Shown in pieces: positions 9,547 to 16,521 of a stretch of DNA of 16,954 nucleotides. This DNA is from Solirubrobacterales bacterium (GTDB lineage: Bacteria > Actinomycetota > Thermoleophilia > Solirubrobacterales > Solirubrobacteraceae), in NCBI GenBank assembly GCA_017354065.1, contig JAFMRN010000014.1, positions 1 to 16,954 of the forward strand, written 5' to 3'. Under the pieces are notes generated by a model. It did not search any database and was not told the origin of the DNA. It saw nothing but the letters and a program-made list of their open reading frames with translations. Both the position numbers and the translations under genes were made by a program. How positions within the stretch are numbered: the first letter of the stretch is position 1; each line of letters starts with the position of its first letter.

Positions 9547-9563
9547 GCCGTTCGGCTATCGGG

Positions 9564-9569
9564 TAGGTT
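9564..9569 (+). promoter_or_regulatory. -10-like TAGGTT element before the aldehyde dehydrogenase
   Basis: TAGGTT fits TANNNT and lies 6 nt before ATG 9576, the same spacing as TATATT before aceE. This would give a leaderless transcript. AGGA at 9571-9574 is only 1 nt from the start codon, too close for a normal Shine-Dalgarno, although TAGG could pair weakly. No clear -35 is seen. Confidence 0.4.
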
Positions 9570-9575
9570 GAGGAC

Positions 9576-11051
9576 ATGTCCTCCACAGCGCTGCCCCAAC
9601 ATGAACAACAGGCAATCGATTCCGTACCCAAGCGGCTGCTGATCGGCGGCCGCTGGGTAGACGGTGAGCGCGGGACGCTTGCCGTCGAGGATCCCGCGAC
9701 CGGGAACACGCTGACCGAGGTGGCGGACGCCTCCCCGGCCGACGCTCGCAAAGCGCTTGATGCGGCCGTGGCCGCCCAGGGTGACTGGGCGCGCACCCCG
9801 CCGCGCGAGCGCGGAGAGATCCTGCGTCGCACCTTTGACGCGATCAGCGCCCGCGCCGATGAACTTGCGCTGTTGATGACCCTGGAGATGGGCAAGCCGC
9901 TGGCGGAGTCACGCGGGGAGATCAGCTACGGCGCGGAGTTCCTGCGCTGGTTCTCCGAGGAGGCCGTCCGGATCGACGGACGCTACTCAGTCAACCCCGC
10001 CGGCGGGAACCGGCTGCTGACGATGCGCCAGCCGGTCGGCCCCTGTCTGCTGATCACCCCCTGGAACTTCCCGCTGGCGATGGGCACGCGCAAGATCGGC
10101 CCGGCGATCGCGGCCGGCTGCACGATGGTCGTCAAACCCGCGGAGCAGACGCCGCTGTCGATGCTGGCCTTGGCGCAGATCCTCGGCGAGGCGGGCCTGC
10201 CTGACGGGGTTCTGAACATCGTCACGACCTCAACCGCGCGCGAGGTCAGCGCGCCGCTGATCGCGGACTCGCGGCTGCGGAAGCTGAGCTTCACCGGGTC
10301 GACCGAGGTCGGCAAGGCGCTTGTCTCCCAATCGGCGGAGGGGTTGCTCAGGACCTCGATGGAGCTCGGCGGCAACGCGCCGTTCATCGTGTTCGAGGAC
10401 GCCGACCTTGACGCCGCGGTGGAGGGCGCGCTGGTGGCGAAGATGCGTAACGGCGGCGAGGCCTGCACGGCAGCCAACCGCTTCCACGTCGCCAAGCCGG
10501 TCGCGGCGGAGTTCTCCGAGCGCCTCGCGGCGCGACTGAAGGAGCTGCGGATCGGCCGCGGGACCGAGCCGGACGTGGACCTCGGCCCGCTGATCGACAA
10601 CATCCAGCGCGGCAAGGTCTCAGAGCTGGTCGAGGACGCCGTGGCCCGCGGCGCGAGCACCCTGACCGGCGGCAGCTCCGTGCCAGGCCCGGGGTACTTC
10701 TATGACGCGACCGTGCTGGCCGACGTGCCCACGGGCTCCAGGCTGCTGTCTGAGGAGGTCTTCGGGCCTGTCGCGCCGGTCGCCAGCTTCGAGACCGAGG
10801 CCGAGGCGATCGCGAGCGCCAACGACACGCAGTACGGGCTGGTCGCCTACCTCTACACGTCCGATCTGAAGCGCGCGCTGCGCGTCACGGAGGCACTGGA
10901 AACCGGCATGGTCGGGCTGAACCAGGGCCTCGTGTCAAACCCCGCGGCGCCGTTCGGCGGCGTCAAGCAGTCGGGCTTTGGCCGTGAGGGCGGGCCCGAG
11001 GGGATCGCGGAGTACCTGTCAACCAAGTACGTGGCGATCAACGTCGACTAG
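9576..11051 (+). CDS. gabD: NAD(P)-dependent aldehyde dehydrogenase, succinate-semialdehyde type
   Basis: The protein has 491 residues with the full aldehyde dehydrogenase fold. The oxyanion-hole Asn is in TPWNFPLAMG (N164). The NAD(P) site includes KPAEQTPL (187-194) and FTGSTEVGK (239-247). The general base is E263 in MELGGNAPF and the catalytic nucleophile is C297 in NGGEACTAANR. EEVFGPVAPV and PFGGVKQSGFGREGG complete the family pattern. This set is typical of succinate-semialdehyde dehydrogenases of the GabD group, which oxidise succinate semialdehyde to succinate in GABA and related catabolism. Close relatives accept glutarate semialdehyde or other aldehydes, so the substrate is inferred. 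No GABA aminotransferase or permease gene is next to it. It follows lon by 29 bp and may have its own promoter. A strong hairpin follows the stop. Confidence 0.9.
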   Translation: MSSTALPQHEQQAIDSVPKRLLIGGRWVDGERGTLAVEDPATGNTLTEVADASPADARKALDAAVAAQGDWARTPPRERGEILRRTFDAISARADELALLMTLEMGKPLAESRGEISYGAEFLRWFSEEAVRIDGRYSVNPAGGNRLLTMRQPVGPCLLITPWNFPLAMGTRKIGPAIAAGCTMVVKPAEQTPLSMLALAQILGEAGLPDGVLNIVTTSTAREVSAPLIADSRLRKLSFTGSTEVGKALVSQSAEGLLRTSMELGGNAPFIVFEDADLDAAVEGALVAKMRNGGEACTAANRFHVAKPVAAEFSERLAARLKELRIGRGTEPDVDLGPLIDNIQRGKVSELVEDAVARGASTLTGGSSVPGPGYFYDATVLADVPTGSRLLSEEVFGPVAPVASFETEAEAIASANDTQYGLVAYLYTSDLKRALRVTEALETGMVGLNQGLVSNPAAPFGGVKQSGFGREGGPEGIAEYLSTKYVAINVD

Positions 11052-11060
11052 ACACATTCC

Positions 11061-11085
11061 ATGGGCGGCCTATTAGGCCGCCCAT
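11061..11085. terminator. Bidirectional terminator hairpin between convergent genes
   Basis: ATGGGCGGCCT (11061-11071) and AGGCCGCCCAT (11075-11085) form a perfect 11-bp stem with a 3-nt ATT loop. It lies in the 43-bp gap between the stops of the aldehyde dehydrogenase (11051) and the Ser-rich protein gene (11095). It has no T-tract on either side. The symmetry and position suit termination in both directions. Confidence 0.75.
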
Positions 11086-11094
11086 CCGCCGCCC

Positions 11095-12138
11095 TTATGG
11101 GGCCGGCGTGGTCGTGGTCTGAGTGATCGTGGTCGTGTGACCGGTAAGCGTGTTCAGCAGGGTCGTGACCGTGCCGTTCACGGTGTTCAGCGTCTTGGTC
11201 ACGGTGGTGCCGACCGCGGGGACGTTGTTAGTGACCCCGGTGACGGTTGTCACGACGTTGTTGACGGTCGTGTTGACGCTGGAGACCACGCCGCCGACCG
11301 GGTTGCTGGGAGTGCTTGGGGTCGTACTCGTAGAGGGGCCCCCGCCCGACGGCTTGCTTGTCGTGGTCGTGTTCGAGCTTGACGCGGGTGCGGACCCCGA
11401 AGCGCCGTTGGTGTTGCTCGAACCGCCGCCGGAGCTGGGGCTGGAGCTAGAGCCCGAGGAACCGCTGGTGGAACCGCCGTTGGAGCCGCCGCCGGAGCTC
11501 GACGTGGACTTGGTCGCGGTCGGCGTAGATCCGGTCTTGGCGGATGAGGTCTGAGTGTTGGGGCTGCCGTGGCTGGAACCCGTGCTGGGCTTGCTCCCGC
11601 CGCTCCCGTGCTTGCTGCCATGGCCAGAGCCGCTGGCCTTGGAGCCGGAGGAGCCGCTGGCGCCCTGGTGGCCTTGGCTGGCGGTCACACCACCGCCGCC
11701 GTTGCCCGCCTTGGCAGCCGCGGCGTGGACCTTGGCGCCGGACTTCGGCTTGGTGGAGGCGCCATGGCCGTGCGCCTTGGCGCTGTGGGAGCTGCTGGCG
11801 ACGCTCTTGGCAGCGGACTGCGTCGAGCTGCTGGCGACGCTGTGACCGCCGCGTGCGTTGCCGGCGGAAAAGTCCTTGATGGCTTGTGCGAGCTGCGGGT
11901 TCGCGCCGGCGCCCTGGTGCGATGTGGAGGCCACGTCAGAGGCCGGCTCGCTGCCCGATGCCGTAGCGATCTGAGGGCCGGTCAGCACCTGACGGAAGCT
12001 TCCGAGCGGCCCGAAACCGCCGGCCAGGCCCATCACCACAAGCACCGCGACGATCACGCCCGGGACGAGCAGCGCAACGCCCGACGCCCGATACACCTTT
12101 TTCATCCATGAGCGCACAAGAGCCATATGCGGCGGCAT
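11095..12138 (-). CDS. Membrane-anchored Ser/Gly/Thr-rich surface protein, function unknown
   Basis: The protein has 347 residues. A short basic N-terminus (RSWMKKVYR) precedes one hydrophobic helix at about 20-40, so this is a signal anchor or uncleaved signal peptide. Residues 55-110 are moderately polar. Residues 100-280 are low complexity, dominated by Ser, Gly, Thr and Ala with scattered His and Lys, and likely extended or disordered and wall-spanning. Residues 288-336 form seven 7-residue units rich in Val, Thr and Asn (VNTTVNN, VVTTVTG, VTNNVPA and so on), then a Thr-rich end, TITQTTTTPAP. There is no LPXTG motif or catalytic domain. ATG 12138 lies 20 bp from the divergent kinase start; M5 or M12 are alternative starts. 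The composition suggests a structural or adhesive envelope protein, which is inference only. Confidence 0.7.
   Translation of the reverse strand: MPPHMALVRSWMKKVYRASGVALLVPGVIVAVLVVMGLAGGFGPLGSFRQVLTGPQIATASGSEPASDVASTSHQGAGANPQLAQAIKDFSAGNARGGHSVASSSTQSAAKSVASSSHSAKAHGHGASTKPKSGAKVHAAAAKAGNGGGGVTASQGHQGASGSSGSKASGSGHGSKHGSGGSKPSTGSSHGSPNTQTSSAKTGSTPTATKSTSSSGGGSNGGSTSGSSGSSSSPSSGGGSSNTNGASGSAPASSSNTTTTSKPSGGGPSTSTTPSTPSNPVGGVVSSVNTTVNNVVTTVTGVTNNVPAVGTTVTKTLNTVNGTVTTLLNTLTGHTTTITQTTTTPAP
11131..11277 (-). repeat. Seven degenerate heptads at the C-terminus of the Ser-rich protein
   Basis: Residues 288-336 read in register as VNTTVNN, VVTTVTG, VTNNVPA, VGTTVTK, TLNTVNG, TVTTLLN and TLTGHTT. 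The first position is Val or Thr and the fifth is mostly Val or Leu, a 4-3 hydrophobic spacing. Asn and Thr fill the rest. Confidence 0.6.
11789..11841 (-). repeat. 17-bp direct repeat inside the Ser-rich gene
   Basis: GAGCTGCTGGCGACGCT occurs at 11789-11805 and again at 11825-11841. The period is 36 bp, which keeps the reading frame. It encodes the duplicated SVASSS segment near residues 100-117. It looks like a local in-frame duplication in low-complexity coding DNA. Confidence 0.7.
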
Positions 12139-12158
12139 AATAGCTCAGATTCTGGACT

Positions 12159-14666
12159 ATGGCTACGGTTGAACGCACCGAAATATCCGGGCCTAGCCCA
12201 GCAGGTGCTGCGTCAGAAGCCGATCTTGGGCACACTCCCCGGTTGATGCCCCGTCCATCCCTCGCACGCTCACTTCCGCTGGCGTTGATCGGGCTTACGC
12301 TCGTCCTGGCCGTGATCGCGGCCTTTGGCGTCGCCAGCCTCTACAACTCGCGGCAGAACTACGAAAACACGCTCACCAGCAGCTACCAGCTGGACAGCGC
12401 GGCTTCAAATCTGGCCACCGCCACGGTGGTGTTCCAGTCGCTGAGCAACGGCTCCAACAGCCAGAGCGAGCTGCAGGCCGCGCGCACGTATAGAAGCGCC
12501 CAGAACCGCGCCCGAGCTCTCGCACAGCAAGACCCGCAAAGCGTTCCACTCGTCAACCAGGAGGCCGGCGCCGCCAACGCCAACGCGGCGCTGTCGGCGA
12601 TGGGCAAGGTCCAGGACCGCCAGACCCAGCGCCAAACCGACGCCCAGCACCACGCGCGCAACAGCTCCCAGCTGGCGCTGGCGCTGATCGTGATCGCCGG
12701 CGCGATCGCCCTGCTCGTGGCGCTCGGAATGGTCCTGATGCTGATCCGCAGCATGCGGCGGCCGCTCGACTCGCTGGTGGACGCGACCCGGGCGATGGCC
12801 GGCGGCGATCTGCACCGGCGGGTGGAGCCCGACGGTCCCGCCGAGCTGCGCCACCTGAGCAGCGCCTTCAACGCGATGGGCGACGATCTGGAGGCCAAGA
12901 CCCAGCGGATCGAACAGGAGCGCAGCCGCCTGGCATCGACGATCACGAGCCTCGGTGAGGCGTTGCTGGTCACCGAACCCGGCTCAACCCGGCTGGCGAC
13001 GCTGAACCCGCGCGCGGCCGACCTGGTACCCGAACTTGCAGTCGGGCACGACCTGGAACACGATCCGGGGCCGCTGCCCCCGCTCTCCCAGCTGTCCCAG
13101 ACCGAGCAGACCGTTGAGCACAACGGCCGCACCCTGGCGGTGACCGGCAACCCGCTGGACCCCCAGGGCAAGGAGGGAACCGTTGTAACCGTGCGCGATA
13201 TGAGCGAGTGGGCGCGCCTGGACCGCGCCAAGTCGGAGTTCATCGCCACCGCATCACATGAGCTGCGCAGCCCGCTGACCTCGTTGAAGGGGTTCGTCGA
13301 GCTGCTGGCCAACTCCCCCAGAGGGCTGAACGAGCGCCAGCGCGAGTTCGTCGCGATCATCCTGCGCTCCACCGACCGCCTGGTCGATCTGGTCAACGAC
13401 CTGCTCGACGTGGCGCGGATCGAGGCTGACCACGTGGAGATCAACCGGCGCGCGGTGGACACCGCAGAGATCGTCGACGAGATGGTCGAGCTGATGGGGC
13501 CGCGGATTGAGGCCAAGCACCAGACCCTGACCACCGAGGTGGCCCCCAGCCTGCCGCTCGCGCTCGCCGACCCGGCGCGGCTCCGCCAAATCGTCGCGAA
13601 CCTGCTCACCAACGCCCACACCTATACCCCGGACGGCGGCAAGCTGCTGATCCGCACCGACACCCGCGACGACCAGGTCCGGATCAGCGTGGCGGACACC
13701 GGCCCCGGTATGTCCACTGAGCAGCTCGACCACATCTATGAGCGCTTCTACCGCGCCCAGGACGACCACACCAGTGCCGGCACGGGGCTCGGGCTGTCAA
13801 TCGTGAAGTCGCTGGTGGACCTCCACCGCGGCAAGATCGAGGTCGCCTCCCAGCCCGGCCGTGGCACGACCTTCCGCGTATCGATCCCCGCCGCCGGCAG
13901 CAGCGTGGCGGACGTAAATCCCGCGCTGGACGCGCTGCGCGGCCGGCGTGTGCTGATCATCGAGGACGAGCCGGAGATCGCCCAGCTGATCTCAGACCAG
14001 CTGGCGCCGCTGGAGGTCGAGACCACAATCGCCCCCATGGCCAAGCAGGGGCTGGAGCTGGTCCGCAAGCAGAAGTTCGACGCGGTCACCCTGGACGTGC
14101 GGATGCCGGAGATGGACGGCGTCGAGGTGCTCAAGGAGATCCGTGCCACGCACGGACTGGAGCACCTGCCGGTCGTGTTCGTATCGGTCTTCTCGAACAT
14201 GGCCGAGCTGGCCGGTGAGTGGATCATCTCCAAGCCGATAGACGCCCAGGAGCTGCGTGAGGTGCTCGGCACCGCGATCAGCATGGGCCGGACCAGCGCC
14301 CTGGTTGTCTCGCGGCCGGAGATGCGCAAGCAGCTTGAGCCCTCCCTGCGCGCGCTCGGCGTCGAGCTGGTCTGGGCCGGCGACTCAAACGCGGCGGAGA
14401 AGGCCTGCGCGGAACAACGCTTTGAGCTGGCCCTGGTCGACGCCGGACTGCCCAAACCCCAGCAGGTGGTGCGGTCCGTCAACCTGCGCGGGCGGCGCCT
14501 GCGTCGCGCGGTGGTCCTGTTCAATGAGTCCGGGAAGCCGGAGAGCCGGGCCGTGGAGGAGCTCGGCCTGAAGCTCGTGTCCGTCTCCGAGGCTGCCCAG
14601 TCCCTGGCCGACGCGCTCCAGCCGGCGGTGACACGAACCGGCGAGCCGGCCACCGCCAGCCGGTAG
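12159..14666 (+). CDS. Hybrid sensor histidine kinase with HAMP, PAS-like, receiver and pseudo-receiver
   Basis: The protein has 835 residues. TM1 is at about 38-62 and TM2 at about 171-196. They flank a helical extracytoplasmic sensor of about 105 residues, CHASE3-like in appearance. A HAMP domain (about 197-250) and a PAS-like region (about 255-350) follow. The kinase has its phospho-accepting histidine at H367 in SHELRSPLTS, an N-box at NLLTNAHTYTPDGG, G1 at DTGPGM and G2 at GTGLGLS (541-547). The first receiver (about 596-706) has E602-D603, phospho-acceptor D646 and K692, with S676 at the usual Thr/Ser position. A second receiver-like fold (about 713-820) keeps D761 but lacks the acidic pair and the lysine, so it is probably a pseudo-receiver. 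There is no DNA-binding domain. It starts an apparent three-gene operon with the HD-GYP and response-regulator genes. ATG 12159 lacks a good Shine-Dalgarno. Confidence 0.93.
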   Translation: MATVERTEISGPSPAGAASEADLGHTPRLMPRPSLARSLPLALIGLTLVLAVIAAFGVASLYNSRQNYENTLTSSYQLDSAASNLATATVVFQSLSNGSNSQSELQAARTYRSAQNRARALAQQDPQSVPLVNQEAGAANANAALSAMGKVQDRQTQRQTDAQHHARNSSQLALALIVIAGAIALLVALGMVLMLIRSMRRPLDSLVDATRAMAGGDLHRRVEPDGPAELRHLSSAFNAMGDDLEAKTQRIEQERSRLASTITSLGEALLVTEPGSTRLATLNPRAADLVPELAVGHDLEHDPGPLPPLSQLSQTEQTVEHNGRTLAVTGNPLDPQGKEGTVVTVRDMSEWARLDRAKSEFIATASHELRSPLTSLKGFVELLANSPRGLNERQREFVAIILRSTDRLVDLVNDLLDVARIEADHVEINRRAVDTAEIVDEMVELMGPRIEAKHQTLTTEVAPSLPLALADPARLRQIVANLLTNAHTYTPDGGKLLIRTDTRDDQVRISVADTGPGMSTEQLDHIYERFYRAQDDHTSAGTGLGLSIVKSLVDLHRGKIEVASQPGRGTTFRVSIPAAGSSVADVNPALDALRGRRVLIIEDEPEIAQLISDQLAPLEVETTIAPMAKQGLELVRKQKFDAVTLDVRMPEMDGVEVLKEIRATHGLEHLPVVFVSVFSNMAELAGEWIISKPIDAQELREVLGTAISMGRTSALVVSRPEMRKQLEPSLRALGVELVWAGDSNAAEKACAEQRFELALVDAGLPKPQQVVRSVNLRGRRLRRAVVLFNESGKPESRAVEELGLKLVSVSEAAQSLADALQPAVTRTGEPATASR

Positions 14667-14673
14667 GCTGGAT

Positions 14674-15450
14674 ATGGGATGCCGGGTGGTGACTGAGACG
14701 TCAGCGGGCGAGCTGGAACGGCTCAGGTCCGAGAATGAGCGCCTGACCAAGGTGCTCGAACAGAACGTGCGCGCGTCCGCCGCCAAGGAGCTCCAGCTCG
14801 AGCGCTACGCCGCTGATCTGCGGGAGACGTTCAAGCGGGAGCGCACGCGCGCCCACCAGCTCCACGACTCCTACATCGTCACGGTCCGGGCACTGTCCAA
14901 CGCGGTCGAGGCACGCGACGCCTACACCGCCAACCACGCTGAGCGCGTGGCGGCCTACGGTCTGGCGCTGGCGCGCGAGCTGGAACTCGAGCTGGCCGAT
15001 GACCCGGCGATCGAGTTCGGGTTCCTGCTCCACGACGTCGGCAAGGTCGCGATCAGCGACAGCATCCTGCACAAGCCCGGCCCGCTGACGGCCGAGGAAC
15101 GCAGCGCGATGGAACAACATCCGCTGATTGGCTTCCAGATCGTCGCCGACGTCACATTCTTAGGCTCCGCCGCGGCCGTTGTCAGATCCCATCACGAACG
15201 CTGGGACGGGGCCGGCTACCCGGACCGGCTCAGCGGCGAGCAGATCCCGCTCGCGGCCCGGGTCTTTGCCGTCGCGGACGTGCTCGACGCGCTCACCACC
15301 ATCCGCCCCTACCGCGACCCGATGCCGCTGGCAGAAGCGCGCGCGCTGATCTGCGGAGACCGCGGAACCCACTTCGACCCGGCTGTAATCGCCGCGTTTG
15401 AGCGGATCCCGGAGGCCAAGCTGACTGCGATCGCCGAGGCCGGCACATGA
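14674..15450 (+). CDS. HD-GYP domain protein, probable cyclic-di-GMP phosphodiesterase
   Basis: The protein has 258 residues. An N-terminal coiled coil (about 11-62, leucine-spaced, highly charged) leads into an HD-GYP domain at about 66-245. The domain shows RDAYTANHAERV, the metal-binding HD of LLHDVGKVAI (H120, D121, with K124), the histidine of EQHP (H149), HHERWDGAGYP (173-183, H173/H174 and the GYP triplet) and the downstream ADVLDALTT. All metal ligands expected of an active enzyme appear present, so hydrolysis of cyclic-di-GMP is likely. It lacks its own receiver; that domain is encoded by the next gene, with a 4-base overlap. ATG 14674 lies 7 bp after the kinase stop, with TAGG as a modest Shine-Dalgarno. 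GTG 14686 or 14689 are in-frame alternatives. Confidence 0.93.
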   Translation: MGCRVVTETSAGELERLRSENERLTKVLEQNVRASAAKELQLERYAADLRETFKRERTRAHQLHDSYIVTVRALSNAVEARDAYTANHAERVAAYGLALARELELELADDPAIEFGFLLHDVGKVAISDSILHKPGPLTAEERSAMEQHPLIGFQIVADVTFLGSAAAVVRSHHERWDGAGYPDRLSGEQIPLAARVFAVADVLDALTTIRPYRDPMPLAEARALICGDRGTHFDPAVIAAFERIPEAKLTAIAEAGT

Positions 15451-15845
15451 GCAGCTCCCTGCTGATCGTTGACGACGACCCGTTCATCCGCAAGCTGATT
15501 GCAACCACGCTCGAGGACACGTCGGGCTTTGAGCTGGTCGAGGCGGCGGACGGAGTCGAGGCTCTGGAGCGCGCGAGCGCTCAGCCGCCGGCCCTGGTGC
15601 TGCTTGACATCGATATGCCGCGTCTGGACGGCATCAACGCCTGCCGTCGGCTGCGCGCGTCCGAGCACGGCGAGGCGATGACGATCGTGATGCTGACGGC
15701 AGCCAATTCAGACAACACGCAGCAGCGTGCGCGTGCAGCCGGCGCGGATCTGTTCCTGACCAAGCCCTTCAGCCCGCTGGACCTGCTTCAGCTCGTGGAC
15801 GACGTGGCCGCGGACCGCGTGCGCACAGCCGCCGGCGACAACTAG
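15447..15845 (+). CDS. Single-domain response regulator (stand-alone receiver)
   Basis: The protein has 132 residues, all of it a CheY-like receiver. The acidic pocket is D9-D10-D11 in VDDDP, the phospho-acceptor is D54 in LLDIDMP, the switch Thr is T84 in MLTA and the conserved lysine is K106 in LTKPF. There is no output domain, so it acts by protein-protein contact or as a phosphate shuttle. The start ATGA overlaps the HD-GYP stop, with GAGG 7 nt upstream as a fair Shine-Dalgarno. The likely partners are the hybrid kinase two genes upstream and the HD-GYP protein next to it, although other kinases cannot be excluded. Confidence 0.94.
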   Translation: MSSSLLIVDDDPFIRKLIATTLEDTSGFELVEAADGVEALERASAQPPALVLLDIDMPRLDGINACRRLRASEHGEAMTIVMLTAANSDNTQQRARAAGADLFLTKPFSPLDLLQLVDDVAADRVRTAAGDN

Positions 15846-15854
15846 CGCGCGACG

Positions 15855-16082
15855 TCAGCTGACCTTGATCAACACGACCGTGTTGATCAGGAACAAGACG
15901 GCGAACAGCACCGTCCAGCGGTTCAGGTTCTTCTCTACGAGCGAACCACCGCCGAAGGGGCCCTCACCCGTGCCGACGCCGAAGGCGCCGGACAGGCCTG
16001 CGTCCTTGCCGGAATGCATCAGGATCAACAGGATCAGCACGACGCTGAAAATCACCTGCAAAAAGTCGAGCACGGGTTTCAT
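15855..16082 (-). CDS. secG: Preprotein translocase subunit SecG
   Basis: The protein has 75 residues, the usual SecG size. It has two membrane segments, about 4-22 (VLDFLQVIFSVVLILLILM) and about 55-73, joined by the conserved cytoplasmic loop HSGKDAGLSGAFG and EKNLNRWTVL. It assists SecYE in exporting proteins. ATG 16082 is the only sensible start. It lies 16 bp after the stop of the CcmI-like gene, so the two are probably in one transcript. It converges on the response-regulator gene with a 9-bp gap. Its last codons contain a strong inverted repeat. Confidence 0.93.
   Translation of the reverse strand: MKPVLDFLQVIFSVVLILLILMHSGKDAGLSGAFGVGTGEGPFGGGSLVEKNLNRWTVLFAVLFLINTVVLIKVS
15866..15889. 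terminator. Inverted repeat in the 3' end of secG, possible shared terminator
   Basis: TGATCAACACG (15866-15876) and CGTGTTGATCA (15879-15889) are perfect complements, giving a 10-bp stem with a 4-nt loop in RNA. It lies inside the secG coding end (residues LINTVVLIK) and 20 nt past the response-regulator stop. It could end the signalling-operon transcript. No T-tract follows. Confidence 0.45.
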
Positions 16083-16098
16083 GCTGGGCTGATGGTAG

Positions 16099-16500
16099 CT
16101 AGTCCGCGTCCGCCCGGTCGCCGGCGTGCGCGTCCAGGTCGGCCTGGTCGCCGTCCGGTGTTTCGGAATCGCCCTGGAGCTTGCGCAGGCGCGCCTCGGC
16201 CTTATCCAGCGCCTTCAACAACTCGATCGCTTCTGAGCGCAGGCCCGAGTCGACCGCGCTGAAGTCCGCCTTGGACAGCTTTCCCGTCTGGCGGTCAAGC
16301 TCCGCATCCTGGATCTCTCGGTATTTGGCATCACGGGCGGCCCGGAGCTCCAGGATCTCGTTGTACACGGCGGTGCGCTCCGAGGCTGACTCGGACGTCC
16401 CGCTGGTCCCAGGCACGCGTATGCCCAACCGGCTCCACGGCGACGTCAGAATCGCCACCACGGCCACAACCAAGATGATCGCGATCACGATCCCCAGCAT
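16099..16500 (-). CDS. CcmI-like membrane-anchored helical protein (cytochrome c maturation locus)
   Basis: The protein has 133 residues. One N-terminal membrane helix (about 3-20) is followed by a short spacer and a charged helical region (about 41-108). That region holds RAARDAKYREIQDAELDRQ and TGKLSKADFSAVDSGLRSEA. This pattern of helix, KLS-D and LR-EA resembles the membrane-anchored segment of CcmI-type cytochrome c maturation proteins. The tail (about 110-133) is acidic and probably disordered. It follows ccmF after 21 bp on the same strand, which supports a role in haem delivery to apocytochromes. No TPR domain is present, unlike full-length CcmI, so the functional claim rests mainly on context. 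Confidence 0.7.
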   Translation of the reverse strand: MLGIVIAIILVVAVVAILTSPWSRLGIRVPGTSGTSESASERTAVYNEILELRAARDAKYREIQDAELDRQTGKLSKADFSAVDSGLRSEAIELLKALDKAEARLRKLQGDSETPDGDQADLDAHAGDRADAD

Positions 16501-16521
16501 CCGACGCTGCCAGGCCCCTGC

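Noticed and set aside
9983..10660. Minus-strand open frame of 225 codons opposite the aldehyde dehydrogenase
   Set aside because: Antisense to catalytic and cofactor motifs; no homology recognised.
11131..11841. Repetitive DNA that might be a CRISPR or tandem satellite
   Set aside because: Repeats are short, degenerate and in frame with a protein; there are no constant direct repeats with unique spacers.
11150..12111. Several plus-strand open frames opposite the Ser-rich gene
   Set aside because: Low-complexity DNA is open in many frames. The minus frame alone gives a signal anchor, ordered heptads and a stop next to the terminator.
12383..13621. Long minus-strand open frame of 412 codons opposite the kinase
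   Set aside because: Antisense shadow of a high-GC gene with strong domain evidence; composition is Ser/Arg-rich without motifs.
13748..14653. Minus-strand open frame of 301 codons opposite the receiver domains
   Set aside because: Same reason: mirror of codon bias in the kinase, with no recognisable fold.
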